Below, in pieces: positions 17,890 through 27,018 of a DNA stretch of 64,000 bases (within the stretch, counting starts at the first letter, position 1; the number at the start of each line of letters is the position of its first letter). The stretch is from contig NZ_WTUX01000012.1 of NCBI RefSeq assembly GCF_009882975.1, positions 6,820 through 70,819 of the forward strand. Reading direction: 5' to 3'. The notes below the pieces were generated by a model, which was not told the DNA's origin, did no database searches, and was given only the letters and a program-made list of their open reading frames with translations. Source of the stretch: Maritimibacter harenae. Its GTDB lineage: Bacteria; Pseudomonadota; Alphaproteobacteria; Rhodobacterales; Rhodobacteraceae. Both the position numbers and the translations under genes were made by a program.

Positions 17890-19451
17890 AGCGTGTCCTT
17901 TGCTTGTTCACGAAGCACGAATTTCTGGATTTTGCCCGTCGCTGTTTTGGGCAACTCTCCAAAAACGTAGTGCTTGGGTCGTTTGAACCCGCTGAGATGG
18001 CCCCGGCAAAAGGCATCCAGATCGGCGGGTATCACGGTTGCGCCGGTCCGGGTCTCGACGAAAGCGCAGGGCGTTTCGCCCCATTTCTCGTCCGGTACGG
18101 CCACCACGGCGGCCAACAACACATCCGGATGGGCATGGAGCACATTCTCGATCTCAATCGATGACACGTTTTCGCCACCCGTGATAATCACGTCCTTGGC
18201 CCGGTCGCGGATCTCGATCTGACCGTCGGGGTGTTTCACAGCCAGATCACCGGTGTGGAAATGACCCCCGGCGAATGCCGCTTCGGTGGCCTCCGGATCG
18301 CGGTAATATCCCGCCATAATGGTGTTGCCGGTCAAAACGATCTCACCCATCGTCGCACCGTCCGCAGGCACGTCCGCGCCTGTCTCATCCACGACGCGTG
18401 CGCGTCCGGCAAGGATGTGGCCGTGGCCCTGCCGGGCCAGATAGGCGGCCTTGTCTTCGGTCGAACCGAACGCTTTGTCCATCGGATCGTTCAACGTGTT
18501 CGGACCGTAGCTTTCGGTCAGACCATAGAGATGAACAAGCTCGAACCCGCGCGCGCCAAGCCCGGCGATCAGTGTTGGCGTTGGCGCCGCCCCACCCGTG
18601 GCCACCTTGACCGAGACGCGCATATCCTCGGGCGCCGTGTTCAGAAGCATATAGAGAACGACCGGCGCGCAACTCATGTGAGTCACGCCGTGCCGCCCGA
18701 TCTCCTCTAGGATGAGTGCCGGGTCCGCCCTGTCGAGGCATACGCTAAGCCCGCCCGCCGCAACAATGGCCCATGTCTGGCTCCACCCGTTGCAGTGGAA
18801 CATCGGCAGGGTCCAGAGCAGCCTGCTGTCCGGCCCGAACCCCATGGCCAGAACATTGCCAAGCGCATTCAGCGCGGCCCCTCGATGCGTATAAACAACG
18901 CCCTTTGGCCGTCCCGTAGTCCCGGAGGTGTAGTTCAACGCGAGGGCGTCGGTTTCTGCATGTGGAAAGCGCGTAAGATCGAGCGGCGACGTTGCCCCCG
19001 AGAACAGGTTTAGCCCCTCGCCCGACTCCGGATCCTGCGACAGCGTATGAACGGGAACGTCCACGGTTACCTTGGGATCGGTCGATGCCTCTACGATGAG
19101 CAGCTTCGATCCGGCGTGATCCAGAATATACCCAACCTCCTCCGCCGTTATCCGCGTGTTGATCGCGTTCAGAACCGCACCGACCGCCGGAACCGCGAAA
19201 TGGGCTGCCAGAAGCTCGGGGCGGTTGGTCAGCATCATGGACACGACATCACCGGGTCCGACCCCTTGCCCGGTCAACCAATCCGCCAGACGGGCGACGA
19301 GTTCGCCAAACTCTCGATACGTCCACCTATCTTGCCGCCAAGCGACTGCGGGACGGTCCGGATGCACTTCCAACGTCCGTTCCAGAAACCGAAGCGGCGT
19401 AAGGGGCGTGGTATTCGCCTTGCACGGCGCGAGATGGGCAACAGTGAACAT
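17886..19451 (-). CDS. AMP-forming acyl-CoA synthetase
   Basis: A 521-residue adenylate-forming ligase. The AMP-binding motif is YTSGTTGRPKGV, followed by VHLYGLTESYG, the hinge GDLAVKHPDGQIEIRDRAKDVIITGGENVSS and the C-terminal catalytic lysine in PKTATGKIQK. It resembles medium-chain/LvaE-type enzymes that activate a free acid with ATP and CoA. Start 19451 is chosen because GGAG precedes it and similarity begins there; a TTG-initiated extension is possible. It is 23 bp after the acyl-CoA dehydrogenase and coupled to the kinase gene, so it likely supplies the CoA ester for those two enzymes. Confidence 0.93.
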   Translation of the reverse strand: MFTVAHLAPCKANTTPLTPLRFLERTLEVHPDRPAVAWRQDRWTYREFGELVARLADWLTGQGVGPGDVVSMMLTNRPELLAAHFAVPAVGAVLNAINTRITAEEVGYILDHAGSKLLIVEASTDPKVTVDVPVHTLSQDPESGEGLNLFSGATSPLDLTRFPHAETDALALNYTSGTTGRPKGVVYTHRGAALNALGNVLAMGFGPDSRLLWTLPMFHCNGWSQTWAIVAAGGLSVCLDRADPALILEEIGRHGVTHMSCAPVVLYMLLNTAPEDMRVSVKVATGGAAPTPTLIAGLGARGFELVHLYGLTESYGPNTLNDPMDKAFGSTEDKAAYLARQGHGHILAGRARVVDETGADVPADGATMGEIVLTGNTIMAGYYRDPEATEAAFAGGHFHTGDLAVKHPDGQIEIRDRAKDVIITGGENVSSIEIENVLHAHPDVLLAAVVAVPDEKWGETPCAFVETRTGATVIPADLDAFCRGHLSGFKRPKHYVFGELPKTATGKIQKFVLREQAKDTL

Positions 19452-19474
19452 GGCCTTTTCTCCGTTATGATCTC

Positions 19475-20677
19475 TCAGGACACGGCCCACTTCCAAAAAT
19501 CACGATCTGCATCGTTGAAGTGCCGGTTCAGCACCATCTGATGAACTTCGTCCGCACCATCCACCAGACGCGCCTGCCGGGCATAACGGTAGATCCATTC
19601 CAGAACCGTATCCTGTGAATACCCTCGCGCGCCGTTGATTTGGATTGCGACATCGGCAGCTTTGTGCAGCAGGTTCGCGACGTGGATCTTTGCCATCGAG
19701 ATTTCTTTCTTGGCGAACTGGCCGCGCTCGATTTCCCACGCCGCCTTCATCACCAAAAGACGACCGACCTCGATGCCCATGGCAAGATCGCCCAGCTTGA
19801 TCTGGATGCTCTCACGATCCGCCAGCCTGACTCCAAAGCCATACCTGTTCGCAGCATATTCCTTGGCGATCTCCATGCACCGCTTGGATAGGCCCAACCA
19901 TCGCATACAATGCGTCAAACGCGCCGGTCCCAATCGAGTTTGAGTCAGCTTCAACCCAAAACCCTCGCCCATCAGCACCCGGTCAGCGGGCAGTTCCATA
20001 TCCTCATAGACCAGTTCGCAATGGCCGCCATGTTCTTCCGGCCCCATGATCCGGATGCGCCGCTCGATACGAAAGCCAGGCTCGTTTGCGGAATGAAGGA
20101 ACGCGGTTAGTCCGCGACGGGGATCGTCTGAAGTGCGGGCAACTAAGATGAAATGCTGAGCGTCCTCTGCGCCTGTGATAAACCATTTGCGCCCCCGCAC
20201 GACATAGTTCTCACCAACCTTCTTCGCTGTGGTCAGCATCATCCCGGGGTCCGATCCTCCCCCGGGATGTGGTTCTGTCATGACGAAGGCAGACCGAACC
20301 TTACCCTCGACGACCGGAGCCAACCAACGCGCCTTTTGCGCCTCAGACGCCGCCTGCGACATCAACCGCATGTTCCCGTCATCGGGGGCCGCGCCATGGA
20401 AGACGACCGGTCCAAAGATTGAACGATTCATCTCTTCATACAGCAGCGCAAGTGTCGTAAATGGCAGCCCCGCCCCGCCATCCTCTCTCGGCACCTGAAG
20501 CGCCCAAAGGCACTCGGCCTTTGCCTTCTCACGCAAGGGCGTCAACGCATGTTCCGCGATGTTTTCGTGCTCGTTCCAGTTGGACCGATCAGCTTCAACC
20601 GGCAAGATCTCGTCCTCGACGAACCGGGCGATGCGCGCGCGGTAATCCTCGACCTCGGGTGTGATGGTGAAATCCAT
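19475..20677 (-). CDS. Acyl-CoA dehydrogenase family protein (LvaC / ACAD10-11 type)
   Basis: A 400-residue FAD-dependent ACAD-fold enzyme. Seen: FVMTEPHPGGGSDPGMM, the WFITGAEDAQHFILVART beta-domain, and NGARGYSQDTVLEWIYRYAR in the C-terminal helical domain. At the position where straight-chain dehydrogenases have the catalytic Glu (EGT), it reads LVDGADEVHQ with Asp, as in the subgroup found next to APH kinases. In the lva pathway the matching protein acts on phosphorylated 4-hydroxyacyl-CoA. Start at 20677, 11 bp after the SDR stop. Ordinary alpha,beta-dehydrogenation cannot be excluded. Confidence 0.9.
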   Translation of the reverse strand: MDFTITPEVEDYRARIARFVEDEILPVEADRSNWNEHENIAEHALTPLREKAKAECLWALQVPREDGGAGLPFTTLALLYEEMNRSIFGPVVFHGAAPDDGNMRLMSQAASEAQKARWLAPVVEGKVRSAFVMTEPHPGGGSDPGMMLTTAKKVGENYVVRGRKWFITGAEDAQHFILVARTSDDPRRGLTAFLHSANEPGFRIERRIRIMGPEEHGGHCELVYEDMELPADRVLMGEGFGLKLTQTRLGPARLTHCMRWLGLSKRCMEIAKEYAANRYGFGVRLADRESIQIKLGDLAMGIEVGRLLVMKAAWEIERGQFAKKEISMAKIHVANLLHKAADVAIQINGARGYSQDTVLEWIYRYARQARLVDGADEVHQMVLNRHFNDADRDFWKWAVS

Positions 20678-20688
20678 ATCGGGCCTTT

Positions 20689-21474
20689 TCAGATAGATGC
20701 TACTAGGTGGCCGCCATCCGCGACGATCTCGGAGCCGGTCATGAAGCCGCCGAGAGAGGACAACAAAAGAAGAAGCGGACCATCGAGGTCGGAAGGCTGC
20801 CCAAGCCGGCGTTGAGGCACACGCCGGATCAGCGCCTCTCCAGCCTCGGTCGCGAAGAAATCGCGATTCAGGTCAGTTTCGATGTAGCCCGGACAGAGCG
20901 CGTTCACGCGGATACCGTGGCGGGCCCATTCAAGGGCGAGCGACCGGGTCAGCTGCATGAGCCCCGCTTTCGAAGCGGCATAGGCCGACACATGGCTCGC
21001 AACACGGATGCCCAGGATCGAGGCGACATTGACGATGCTGCCAGGCGCCTTGGCCGCGATCATGGCCGAAGCGGTCACGCGCGAGACGTGGAACGCTCCC
21101 TTGAGGTTGGTATCGATGATGGCGTCAATGTCGGCCGCTCTGTGCTCGAACGCAGGAGCGGAAACCGTAGACCCAGCATTGTTGATGACCATGTCGAATA
21201 CGCGCCCTTCCTGCGCGTTCGCTACTGACGCCGGATTGGCTACATCCATCTCGATTGCGGTGACATCTCCTCCATCGCCAACGATCCGCTCGGAAAGAGC
21301 GGCGAGCCGGTCTACACGCCGCGCAGCAATCGTGACCGCGACGCCCTGCCCCGCCAGCAGTTCGGCAAAATGTGCGCCAAGACCCGACGAGGCTCCAGTG
21401 ACTAGGGCGGTCTTTCCCGCGAGTCCGGGCCAATTCATGGGCTGCACCCGGGCTGCATTATCCATATCCATCAT
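20689..21474 (-). CDS. Short-chain dehydrogenase/reductase heading the kinase-ACAD operon
   Basis: About 261 residues with the SDR cofactor motif TGASSGLG, NNAG, catalytic Ser in NVASILG, YAASK and the PGYIETDL loop. First gene of a minus-strand operon (SDR, ACAD, synthetase, kinase) and divergent from a TetR gene. The start is uncertain: ATG 21474 is preferred, with GGAATG upstream. An earlier in-frame ATG (21486) lies inside the perfect operator palindrome and is less likely; 21438 is also possible. In the lva pathway the equivalent gene (LvaD) encodes a 3-hydroxyacyl-CoA oxidoreductase. Confidence 0.88.
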   Translation of the reverse strand: MMDMDNAARVQPMNWPGLAGKTALVTGASSGLGAHFAELLAGQGVAVTIAARRVDRLAALSERIVGDGGDVTAIEMDVANPASVANAQEGRVFDMVINNAGSTVSAPAFEHRAADIDAIIDTNLKGAFHVSRVTASAMIAAKAPGSIVNVASILGIRVASHVSAYAASKAGLMQLTRSLALEWARHGIRVNALCPGYIETDLNRDFFATEAGEALIRRVPQRRLGQPSDLDGPLLLLLSSLGGFMTGSEIVADGGHLVASI

Positions 21475-21484
21475 TCGACATTCC

Positions 21485-21510
21485 ATTTTTCGAGCGTCCG
21501 CTCGAAAAAT
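21485..21510. promoter_or_regulatory. perfect 26-bp palindrome, probable TetR operator
   Basis: Two perfect 12-bp arms, ATTTTTCGAGCG and CGCTCGAAAAAT, flank a 2-bp centre. The site lies in the intergenic region between the divergent SDR operon and the TetR gene, immediately upstream of the likely SDR start. Size and GAGCG-N2-CGCTC core fit a TetR-family dimer site, so the regulator probably represses both directions. Confidence 0.8.
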
Positions 21511-21580
21511 TGATATACGATACCGGTTTCCGTTACAAGCCGGATTGCGACAAAGTGCCCGGTGCAGTAAAAAAGCTGTC

Positions 21581-22276
21581 ATGTTGGACACTGATCGGTT
21601 CACGGCCGAAGCGCTTTGCGCCGAAATTCTTGAACGGCACCGCTCGACCATCGCAGTCAAGAAGCCGGCCTTTGCGGTCAGAAAGCTCAGTTTGATCGTT
21701 ACCGCCGCTCTGGAGCTGTCCAACCAGAAAGGGTTTCAAGCCATGTCGCTTAGAGACCTGTCCGCAAAGTCCGGCGTATCGATGGGCGGGCTATATGCCT
21801 ACTTCGACTCAAAGACCACGCTACTCGGTATGATACTAGGTGAAGTCACCGAACAGGTTCGGACCGTCCTTTCCGAGGCGTCGCCAGACGTGACCGAAAC
21901 GCCGGCCGCGCATCTCGATTGGCTGATCGAGACACATATTCGGCTAACTGAGGCGATGCTGCCGTGGTTCACTTTTGCCTTCATCGAAGCCAAAAATTTT
22001 CCCCTTGCCGAACGCCGCATGGCCACAGATAGTGAAAAGCTAACCGAAGCGATCTTTGCCGACGTAATTTCGGCCGGGATGAAATCTGGGGATTTCGGGC
22101 CGGATACTTCGCCGTTACTACCCGCGCTGATCAAACCACTTTTGCAGGATTGGTACGTCAAACGCGCGAAATACCGCCGCCGGGGTGTCAAGATCGATGT
22201 TTACATCGAGACAGTCCAAAGACTGGTACGCAGCGCTTGCACTCCTTGCGACGACATCCGATCCACGCAAGGGTAG
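21581..22276 (+). CDS. TetR-family regulator of the kinase-ACAD operon
   Basis: A 231-residue TetR/AcrR protein with an N-terminal extension of ~35 residues before the HTH (GFQAMSLRDLSAKSGVSMGGLYAYFDSKTTLL). The C-terminal ligand domain is rich in aromatic residues (AMLPWFTFAFIEA). Divergent from the SDR-ACAD-synthetase-kinase genes, with a perfect palindrome between them. The effector is likely an acyl-CoA or the pathway substrate, by analogy with other catabolic TetR repressors. The ribosome site before ATG 21581 is weak, so a different start is possible. Confidence 0.88.
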   Translation: MLDTDRFTAEALCAEILERHRSTIAVKKPAFAVRKLSLIVTAALELSNQKGFQAMSLRDLSAKSGVSMGGLYAYFDSKTTLLGMILGEVTEQVRTVLSEASPDVTETPAAHLDWLIETHIRLTEAMLPWFTFAFIEAKNFPLAERRMATDSEKLTEAIFADVISAGMKSGDFGPDTSPLLPALIKPLLQDWYVKRAKYRRRGVKIDVYIETVQRLVRSACTPCDDIRSTQG

Positions 22277-22446
22277 CGCATTTCACCTCCAGATTTCATC
22301 CGCAACTCCTTGCCCACGACGGACAGCGCTGATCTCCAATTGTGCTAGTTTTAGTGTTGCTCTACCTGTGAGGGACCACACGTGCCTGATTTTTTCCCTT
22401 GGGGCAAAGGGCGGAAAACTAGTCCCCACCAAAATCCGCTACATTG

Positions 22447-23328
22447 TCATCCAGTCAAGTCTAGCCGCTCCCGCGCATCTTCGGCACTGGCAATCGACCC
22501 GCCAAGCTCCCTAACAAGCCAGGCGGCCTTGTCCACCAGTTCAGCGTTCCCTGCCGCAAGTTGCCCCTTTCCTACGTGGACGGTATCTTCCATGCCAATC
22601 CGCAGGTTACCCCCGAGGAGCCATGACTGCACAAGCATCGGAAACGCGGTCTTGCCAACACCGAACCCGGTCCATTCGACATTCCGCGGAAGAAGCGAGG
22701 ACGCGTAGGCCATAGTTTGCGGCGTCGCAGGAAAACCATACTTCACGCCAAGCACTAGGCACGCGACCGCAGGAATGGACAGCGTCCCATCCGCGAACAA
22801 ATCGGCGGCTAGATGTAGATCACTGGAATTGAAGAGCTCAAGCTCCGGCTTAACCCCCGCAGAATAGATCGCTTCCGCCATCGTTCTAACACTCTGAGGC
22901 GTATTGATCACGACTTCACTGCCAAAGGTCATCGTGTTTAAATCCAGAGTGGCAACGTCTGGACGAAGCTCTAGAATGTGCTCGACCCGTTTAAGTGGCG
23001 GAAGTAGGTTCGTACGCGGCCCTGCGATAGCTGGATCCTCCTCACCAGGCTGGAAGCGGCCTCCGGGGCCGGTGGTAAGATTAATGATCACAGCGGTGTT
23101 TCGAGCTCGGATGCGCTCGACCACATCCCGATAATATCTCATCTCCATTGAAGGCGTACCGTTCTTGGGATCGCGAACATGGATATGAACCATAGCTGCC
23201 CCAGCTTCGGCTGCCTCCAGTGCAGAGTCAGCAATCTGATCGGGTGTAACCGGTAAGTTCGGGTTCATTTTTGGGCTGGTGAGGTTTCCGGTTATCGCGC
23301 AGGACAAAATGGCTGAAGCATGCTTCAT
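22447..23328 (-). CDS. Beta-keto acid cleavage enzyme (BKACE, DUF849)
   Basis: A 293-residue TIM-barrel Zn enzyme. The metal motif VHIHVRD, the conserved [10 protein letters not shown] and a C-terminal GMEDT are visible. BKACE enzymes convert a beta-keto acid plus acetyl-CoA into acetoacetate and the shortened acyl-CoA; 3-keto-5-aminohexanoate cleavage is the founding activity. Start 23328 with GGAGG upstream. It is the last gene after importer 2, 115 bp below the permease, and converges with the TetR gene. It may remove a two-carbon unit from a keto acid formed in this pathway. Which keto acid is unknown. Confidence 0.9.
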   Translation of the reverse strand: MKHASAILSCAITGNLTSPKMNPNLPVTPDQIADSALEAAEAGAAMVHIHVRDPKNGTPSMEMRYYRDVVERIRARNTAVIINLTTGPGGRFQPGEEDPAIAGPRTNLLPPLKRVEHILELRPDVATLDLNTMTFGSEVVINTPQSVRTMAEAIYSAGVKPELELFNSSDLHLAADLFADGTLSIPAVACLVLGVKYGFPATPQTMAYASSLLPRNVEWTGFGVGKTAFPMLVQSWLLGGNLRIGMEDTVHVGKGQLAAGNAELVDKAAWLVRELGGSIASAEDARERLDLTG

Positions 23329-23443
23329 CGCACTTAACCTCCAACTTTCACCAGGAAAAAGTCTTTTAAAGCATCACCTTTTTGGAGATCAATCCAACAG
23401 GATGAATGAAGAGGACTTGGTTGAATTCGCACGTTGCGGCATT

Positions 23444-24442
23444 TCATCGTTTCCGGCCCTCAAAGAAGCTTGAAAGAAACATTCCAACTGCAATAGCGAC
23501 CCCCTGGATGATCATCTGATACGAGGTCTCGAGACCAATCAACTTCAGCATCTGCCCGAGATGCGTCAAGAATAGCGCACCACCCAATACAGCGATCATA
23601 GAGCCAATTCCCCCATTTATTGAGGTTGCAGCAAGTACCGCTGCCGCGATAGGCGCAAGGAGATATGGCTGGCCGACTTCGAGCGTCGGATTGCGGATGA
23701 ATGCCGACAGAATAATGCCGACTATACCGTAGAGCACTGCTGCAGCTACAAAAGCACCGGCCTGATAGCTCGCACTGCGTACTCCGGTGGCGTGTGCAGC
23801 ATCGGGATTGGAACCCACGGTCTCGAATTGGCGCCCTATCAAAGTCCTCCGGAGGACGATGGTAATAACACAAGTCAAAATCAGAGCTATCCATACGGAA
23901 GTATTTATCCCAAGGTACGTTTGACTTCCGAACTTTGAAAGGCTTTGCGGTACTGACGCTTCTGCTGGCAAACCTTGGCGGTACCAAAGCGTCAGACCGG
24001 CAACCACGGAACCCACCGCCATCGTAACGATCAGAGCGTTCAAACGGAATACAGCAACCAAGATTCCGTTTACCATCCCTACTCCTGCAGCGCCCAGAAG
24101 GCCAATTATCACGCCGGCGGCCATCATTTCGTCCGCGCCGCGGGAAATGCCGAGAAGCAGTGTACTTGACAGGGTCACGATCGCGGGCACTGAAAGATCG
24201 ATGCCCCGAACCATGATTACAAGCGACTGACCCATCGACGCGATGGCCAGAAAGGCCGCAAAAGGAAGTACGGATTGTAGAGCCGAAGGTTGAATGCTTC
24301 GCGGTAAAAATACCGCGCCGATTAGCACCAATACCACGAACGCAATCCAAATTGCCGCAAAGCGCATCTGAATAGTGGGAACCCTCAGTCCCGGCTTCTC
24401 GGAAGGATGCCGTGTTACGGTTTCGCTAGCATGACTTTGCAT
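23444..24442 (-). CDS. Sugar-type ABC importer permease, separate subunit (system 2)
   Basis: A 332-residue RbsC-like membrane protein with the family segment VIMVRGIDLSVPAIVTLSS and a C-terminal PIAAAVLAATSINGGIGS. Hydrophobic segments run from ~28 to the end, and the N-terminal 25 residues are polar and cytoplasmic. It follows the fused ATPase-permease by 15 bp, with AAAGG before the start. It is paralogous to the permease at 4513-5589. Base composition is visibly less GC-rich than system 1. It should form a heterodimer with the fused permease domain. Confidence 0.9.
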   Translation of the reverse strand: MQSHASETVTRHPSEKPGLRVPTIQMRFAAIWIAFVVLVLIGAVFLPRSIQPSALQSVLPFAAFLAIASMGQSLVIMVRGIDLSVPAIVTLSSTLLLGISRGADEMMAAGVIIGLLGAAGVGMVNGILVAVFRLNALIVTMAVGSVVAGLTLWYRQGLPAEASVPQSLSKFGSQTYLGINTSVWIALILTCVITIVLRRTLIGRQFETVGSNPDAAHATGVRSASYQAGAFVAAAVLYGIVGIILSAFIRNPTLEVGQPYLLAPIAAAVLAATSINGGIGSMIAVLGGALFLTHLGQMLKLIGLETSYQMIIQGVAIAVGMFLSSFFEGRKR

Positions 24443-24457
24443 ATCGCGAACCTTTCG

Positions 24458-27001
24458 CTATTGGGCTGCGCGGACATGGAATGCCCGGCGCCGCTTGAAG
24501 TTATGAGCGATGTGTTCGATCTGGGACACACCGGTATAAAGGAACACCGCCAAAAGGGTCATAAGCCCGCTTGCGATGACACCGACCGAGGCGCTCAACC
24601 CAAGGATTGAAATGACGTTGATTGTCAGCGTGAAGAAAAATGCGCCGAACAGAGCCCCAGAAAACGAGCCTCGTCCACCGGACAAAGCGGCACCACCTAG
24701 AACGGCCGCGGCGATACTAGTCAGAGCATAGTTCTGGCCGACGGTCGGGTGACCGACACCGACTTCCGATCCCAAGAAGAAACCCGCGACGGTCGCAAGT
24801 AGAGCAGCGAACACATATGCTCGCACTTGAACGCGGTCTACTCGAACCCCATTGCGCCGCGCGGCTTCTTCCCGAAACCCGCAGGCCTTGGCTTCCAAAC
24901 CAGAGCGAGTGCGATGCAACCAAATATCGTGTAGGAAAGCGACGGCGAGCAAGAAAAACACCGACACTGGGAGAAACCCGACACGTGTACGCAGGAGCTC
25001 GGTAAAGTCCTGACTGATCAGGCCGCCGGGTGTTGGGCGAAAGATCAATGCGATGCCTTGCAGAACGCTGAGCATTGCGATCGTAGTGATGATCGCATTG
25101 ATGTGCGCGAAACGCACCAATGCGCCATTAACAAGCCCGACAACAATGCCAAGTAAAAGGCACAAAGCAACTCCCAGTACAAGTGAAGTCAGAGGGGCCT
25201 GGAATGCAATCAGGAATGAAGACGCCACGACCGTCAGGCTCATGATTGAGCCCACCGACACATCCAGCCCCCTGACCAAAAGTACATGAAGTTGCGCCAT
25301 CGCGACCATTCCAGCTGGCGCCACGGCAAGCAAAATATGGCGGATGTTCACCGTTTTCAAAAACACGTCACTTTGCGATGCAGCATAGGTGCCAACTGCC
25401 AAAGTCAGTATCGCCAGGAACACCAATGGCACCCACCAGGTGGTGGCGCCACTGAAAAGCGTGCGCAATAATTTCGCGCCAGCACCAGTGTCACTGCTCG
25501 TATCGCTAGAAGTTTCGTTCACTTGCCGATCCGTCAAGAAACTCCCGACGATCGCGCTTTCAGTGACATCATCACCCTCCAACTCACGGACTATACGTCC
25601 GCGCGAAAAAACGAGTACCCGATCGCATATGCCGGCCAGTTCCATCGCGTCCGACGAGTTAACAATGCACGTGCCGTCGTCGCGGATATTTTCGCGCACG
25701 GCTTGGTAGATTTCGAACCGCGCGCCGGCATCCACCCCTTGCGTAGGCTCGTCGATCAGCACCGCCTTGGCACCCGAGCGAAACGAACGCGCCAGCGCCG
25801 CTTTTTGTTGGTTTCCTCCCGACAAACGGTTAATCGGCTTGTCAAGGGAGGCGGTAACGACTCCAAAGTCGTCGACCATTTTTGACGCGTTCTCATTTTC
25901 AGCTCGAGTACGTAGAAACCCGCCTTTGACGAATTCGCGTAAGCGCGTCAGCGTCATATTTTTTTGAACACTCAGCTCCGGATAAACCGCTTCACCCATG
26001 CGATCGGAGCTTAGAAAGAGCACATCTGACTCCAGCGCCTCGCGCGGGGTCAGGAAGTTGACTTGGGTGCCGTTGCACGAGACCGATCCGGTCGCATCTT
26101 CAAGCCCGACTAATGCACGCAGCGCTTCCCGCTGACCGTTCCCTTCCGCTCCGGCGAAACCAAGAATTTCGCCGCGATAAGCTGAAAACGAGACGTTACG
26201 AAAATGCGTGCCGCTAAAATCATTGACTTCCAACACTGGAACTTTATCGCCAATCTGCGGCTTTGGAGGATATTCGCCTTCGATATCACGCCCGATCATC
26301 AATTCCACAAGCCGATGCTCAGATAACTCTTTCTCCACAGGATATGTGCCGCGGAAGACGCCATCGCGTAAGATCGTAACTCTGTCAGCAAGATCGAGAA
26401 TTTCAGGGAGCCGGTGGCTTACGTAGATAATGCCCGTACCGCCTTCTTTCAGATCCCGGATCATCGCCGATAGCTTTTTTACCCCTTCGAGATCGAGCGT
26501 TGAAGTTGGTTCGTCCAGAAGCAGAACGCGCGGCTGGTGCAAGAGCGCTTTCACGATCTCGACGAATTGCCGGTGCGCTGGCGTCAATGCGGCGACTGCG
26601 GTGTCGGCTTTCAACGGCAGTTCAAATCGATCGAGCTGTTCCTGCGCCCAACTTAACATCGCGCCGTACGGCACGTCTCCTTGCTTCGTTCCAAGATAGA
26701 GATTTTGCGCGATCGACAGCTCGCGTACTAGTGAGTCGTCCTGGTACACTGTCGCCAGGCCAAGGTCACGCGCCGCGCGCGCGTCTCCATGTTGCAACGA
26801 AGTTCCATCAACTTCCACGGTTCCCTTATCAGGCATTACCGTGCCGCTCGCGATCTTCATGAGCGTGCTTTTGCCCGACCCATTCTCTCCAAGAATTGCG
26901 TGAACTTCGCCAGCGTTACAGGAAAAACTGACGTCATCCAGCGCTCGAACCGGACCATAGGTTTTTGATACGTTTTCAATTGTCAGAACGGGATTGGACA
27001 T
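24458..27001 (-). CDS. Fused ABC ATPase-permease of a sugar-type importer (system 2)
   Basis: An 847-residue fusion with the same architecture as 5586-8072. NBD1 has P-loop GENGSGKST (38-46) and Walker B VLLLDEP, but a degenerate signature LTPAHRQFVEI (139-149). NBD2 has a degenerate P-loop GAEGNGQRE (284-292) and intact LSGGNQQK (393-400). The permease domain is at ~520-847 (LLVRGLDVSVGSIMS; AAAVLGGAALSGGRG). Start at 27001 with AGGAGAG. A 12-bp hairpin lies between it and the binding-protein gene. Two independent examples in one window show that the fusion is a stable feature and not a sequencing artefact. Confidence 0.92.
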   Translation of the reverse strand: MSNPVLTIENVSKTYGPVRALDDVSFSCNAGEVHAILGENGSGKSTLMKIASGTVMPDKGTVEVDGTSLQHGDARAARDLGLATVYQDDSLVRELSIAQNLYLGTKQGDVPYGAMLSWAQEQLDRFELPLKADTAVAALTPAHRQFVEIVKALLHQPRVLLLDEPTSTLDLEGVKKLSAMIRDLKEGGTGIIYVSHRLPEILDLADRVTILRDGVFRGTYPVEKELSEHRLVELMIGRDIEGEYPPKPQIGDKVPVLEVNDFSGTHFRNVSFSAYRGEILGFAGAEGNGQREALRALVGLEDATGSVSCNGTQVNFLTPREALESDVLFLSSDRMGEAVYPELSVQKNMTLTRLREFVKGGFLRTRAENENASKMVDDFGVVTASLDKPINRLSGGNQQKAALARSFRSGAKAVLIDEPTQGVDAGARFEIYQAVRENIRDDGTCIVNSSDAMELAGICDRVLVFSRGRIVRELEGDDVTESAIVGSFLTDRQVNETSSDTSSDTGAGAKLLRTLFSGATTWWVPLVFLAILTLAVGTYAASQSDVFLKTVNIRHILLAVAPAGMVAMAQLHVLLVRGLDVSVGSIMSLTVVASSFLIAFQAPLTSLVLGVALCLLLGIVVGLVNGALVRFAHINAIITTIAMLSVLQGIALIFRPTPGGLISQDFTELLRTRVGFLPVSVFFLLAVAFLHDIWLHRTRSGLEAKACGFREEAARRNGVRVDRVQVRAYVFAALLATVAGFFLGSEVGVGHPTVGQNYALTSIAAAVLGGAALSGGRGSFSGALFGAFFFTLTINVISILGLSASVGVIASGLMTLLAVFLYTGVSQIEHIAHNFKRRRAFHVRAAQ

Positions 27002-27018
27002 TTCGCTCTCCTGTAAAT

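Noticed and set aside
22380-22420. Hairpin CCCTT/AAGGG near the end of the convergent tetR and BKACE genes as a terminator.
   Set aside because: Arms of only 5 bp, and the T-run lies upstream of the stem in the plus orientation, the wrong side for termination.
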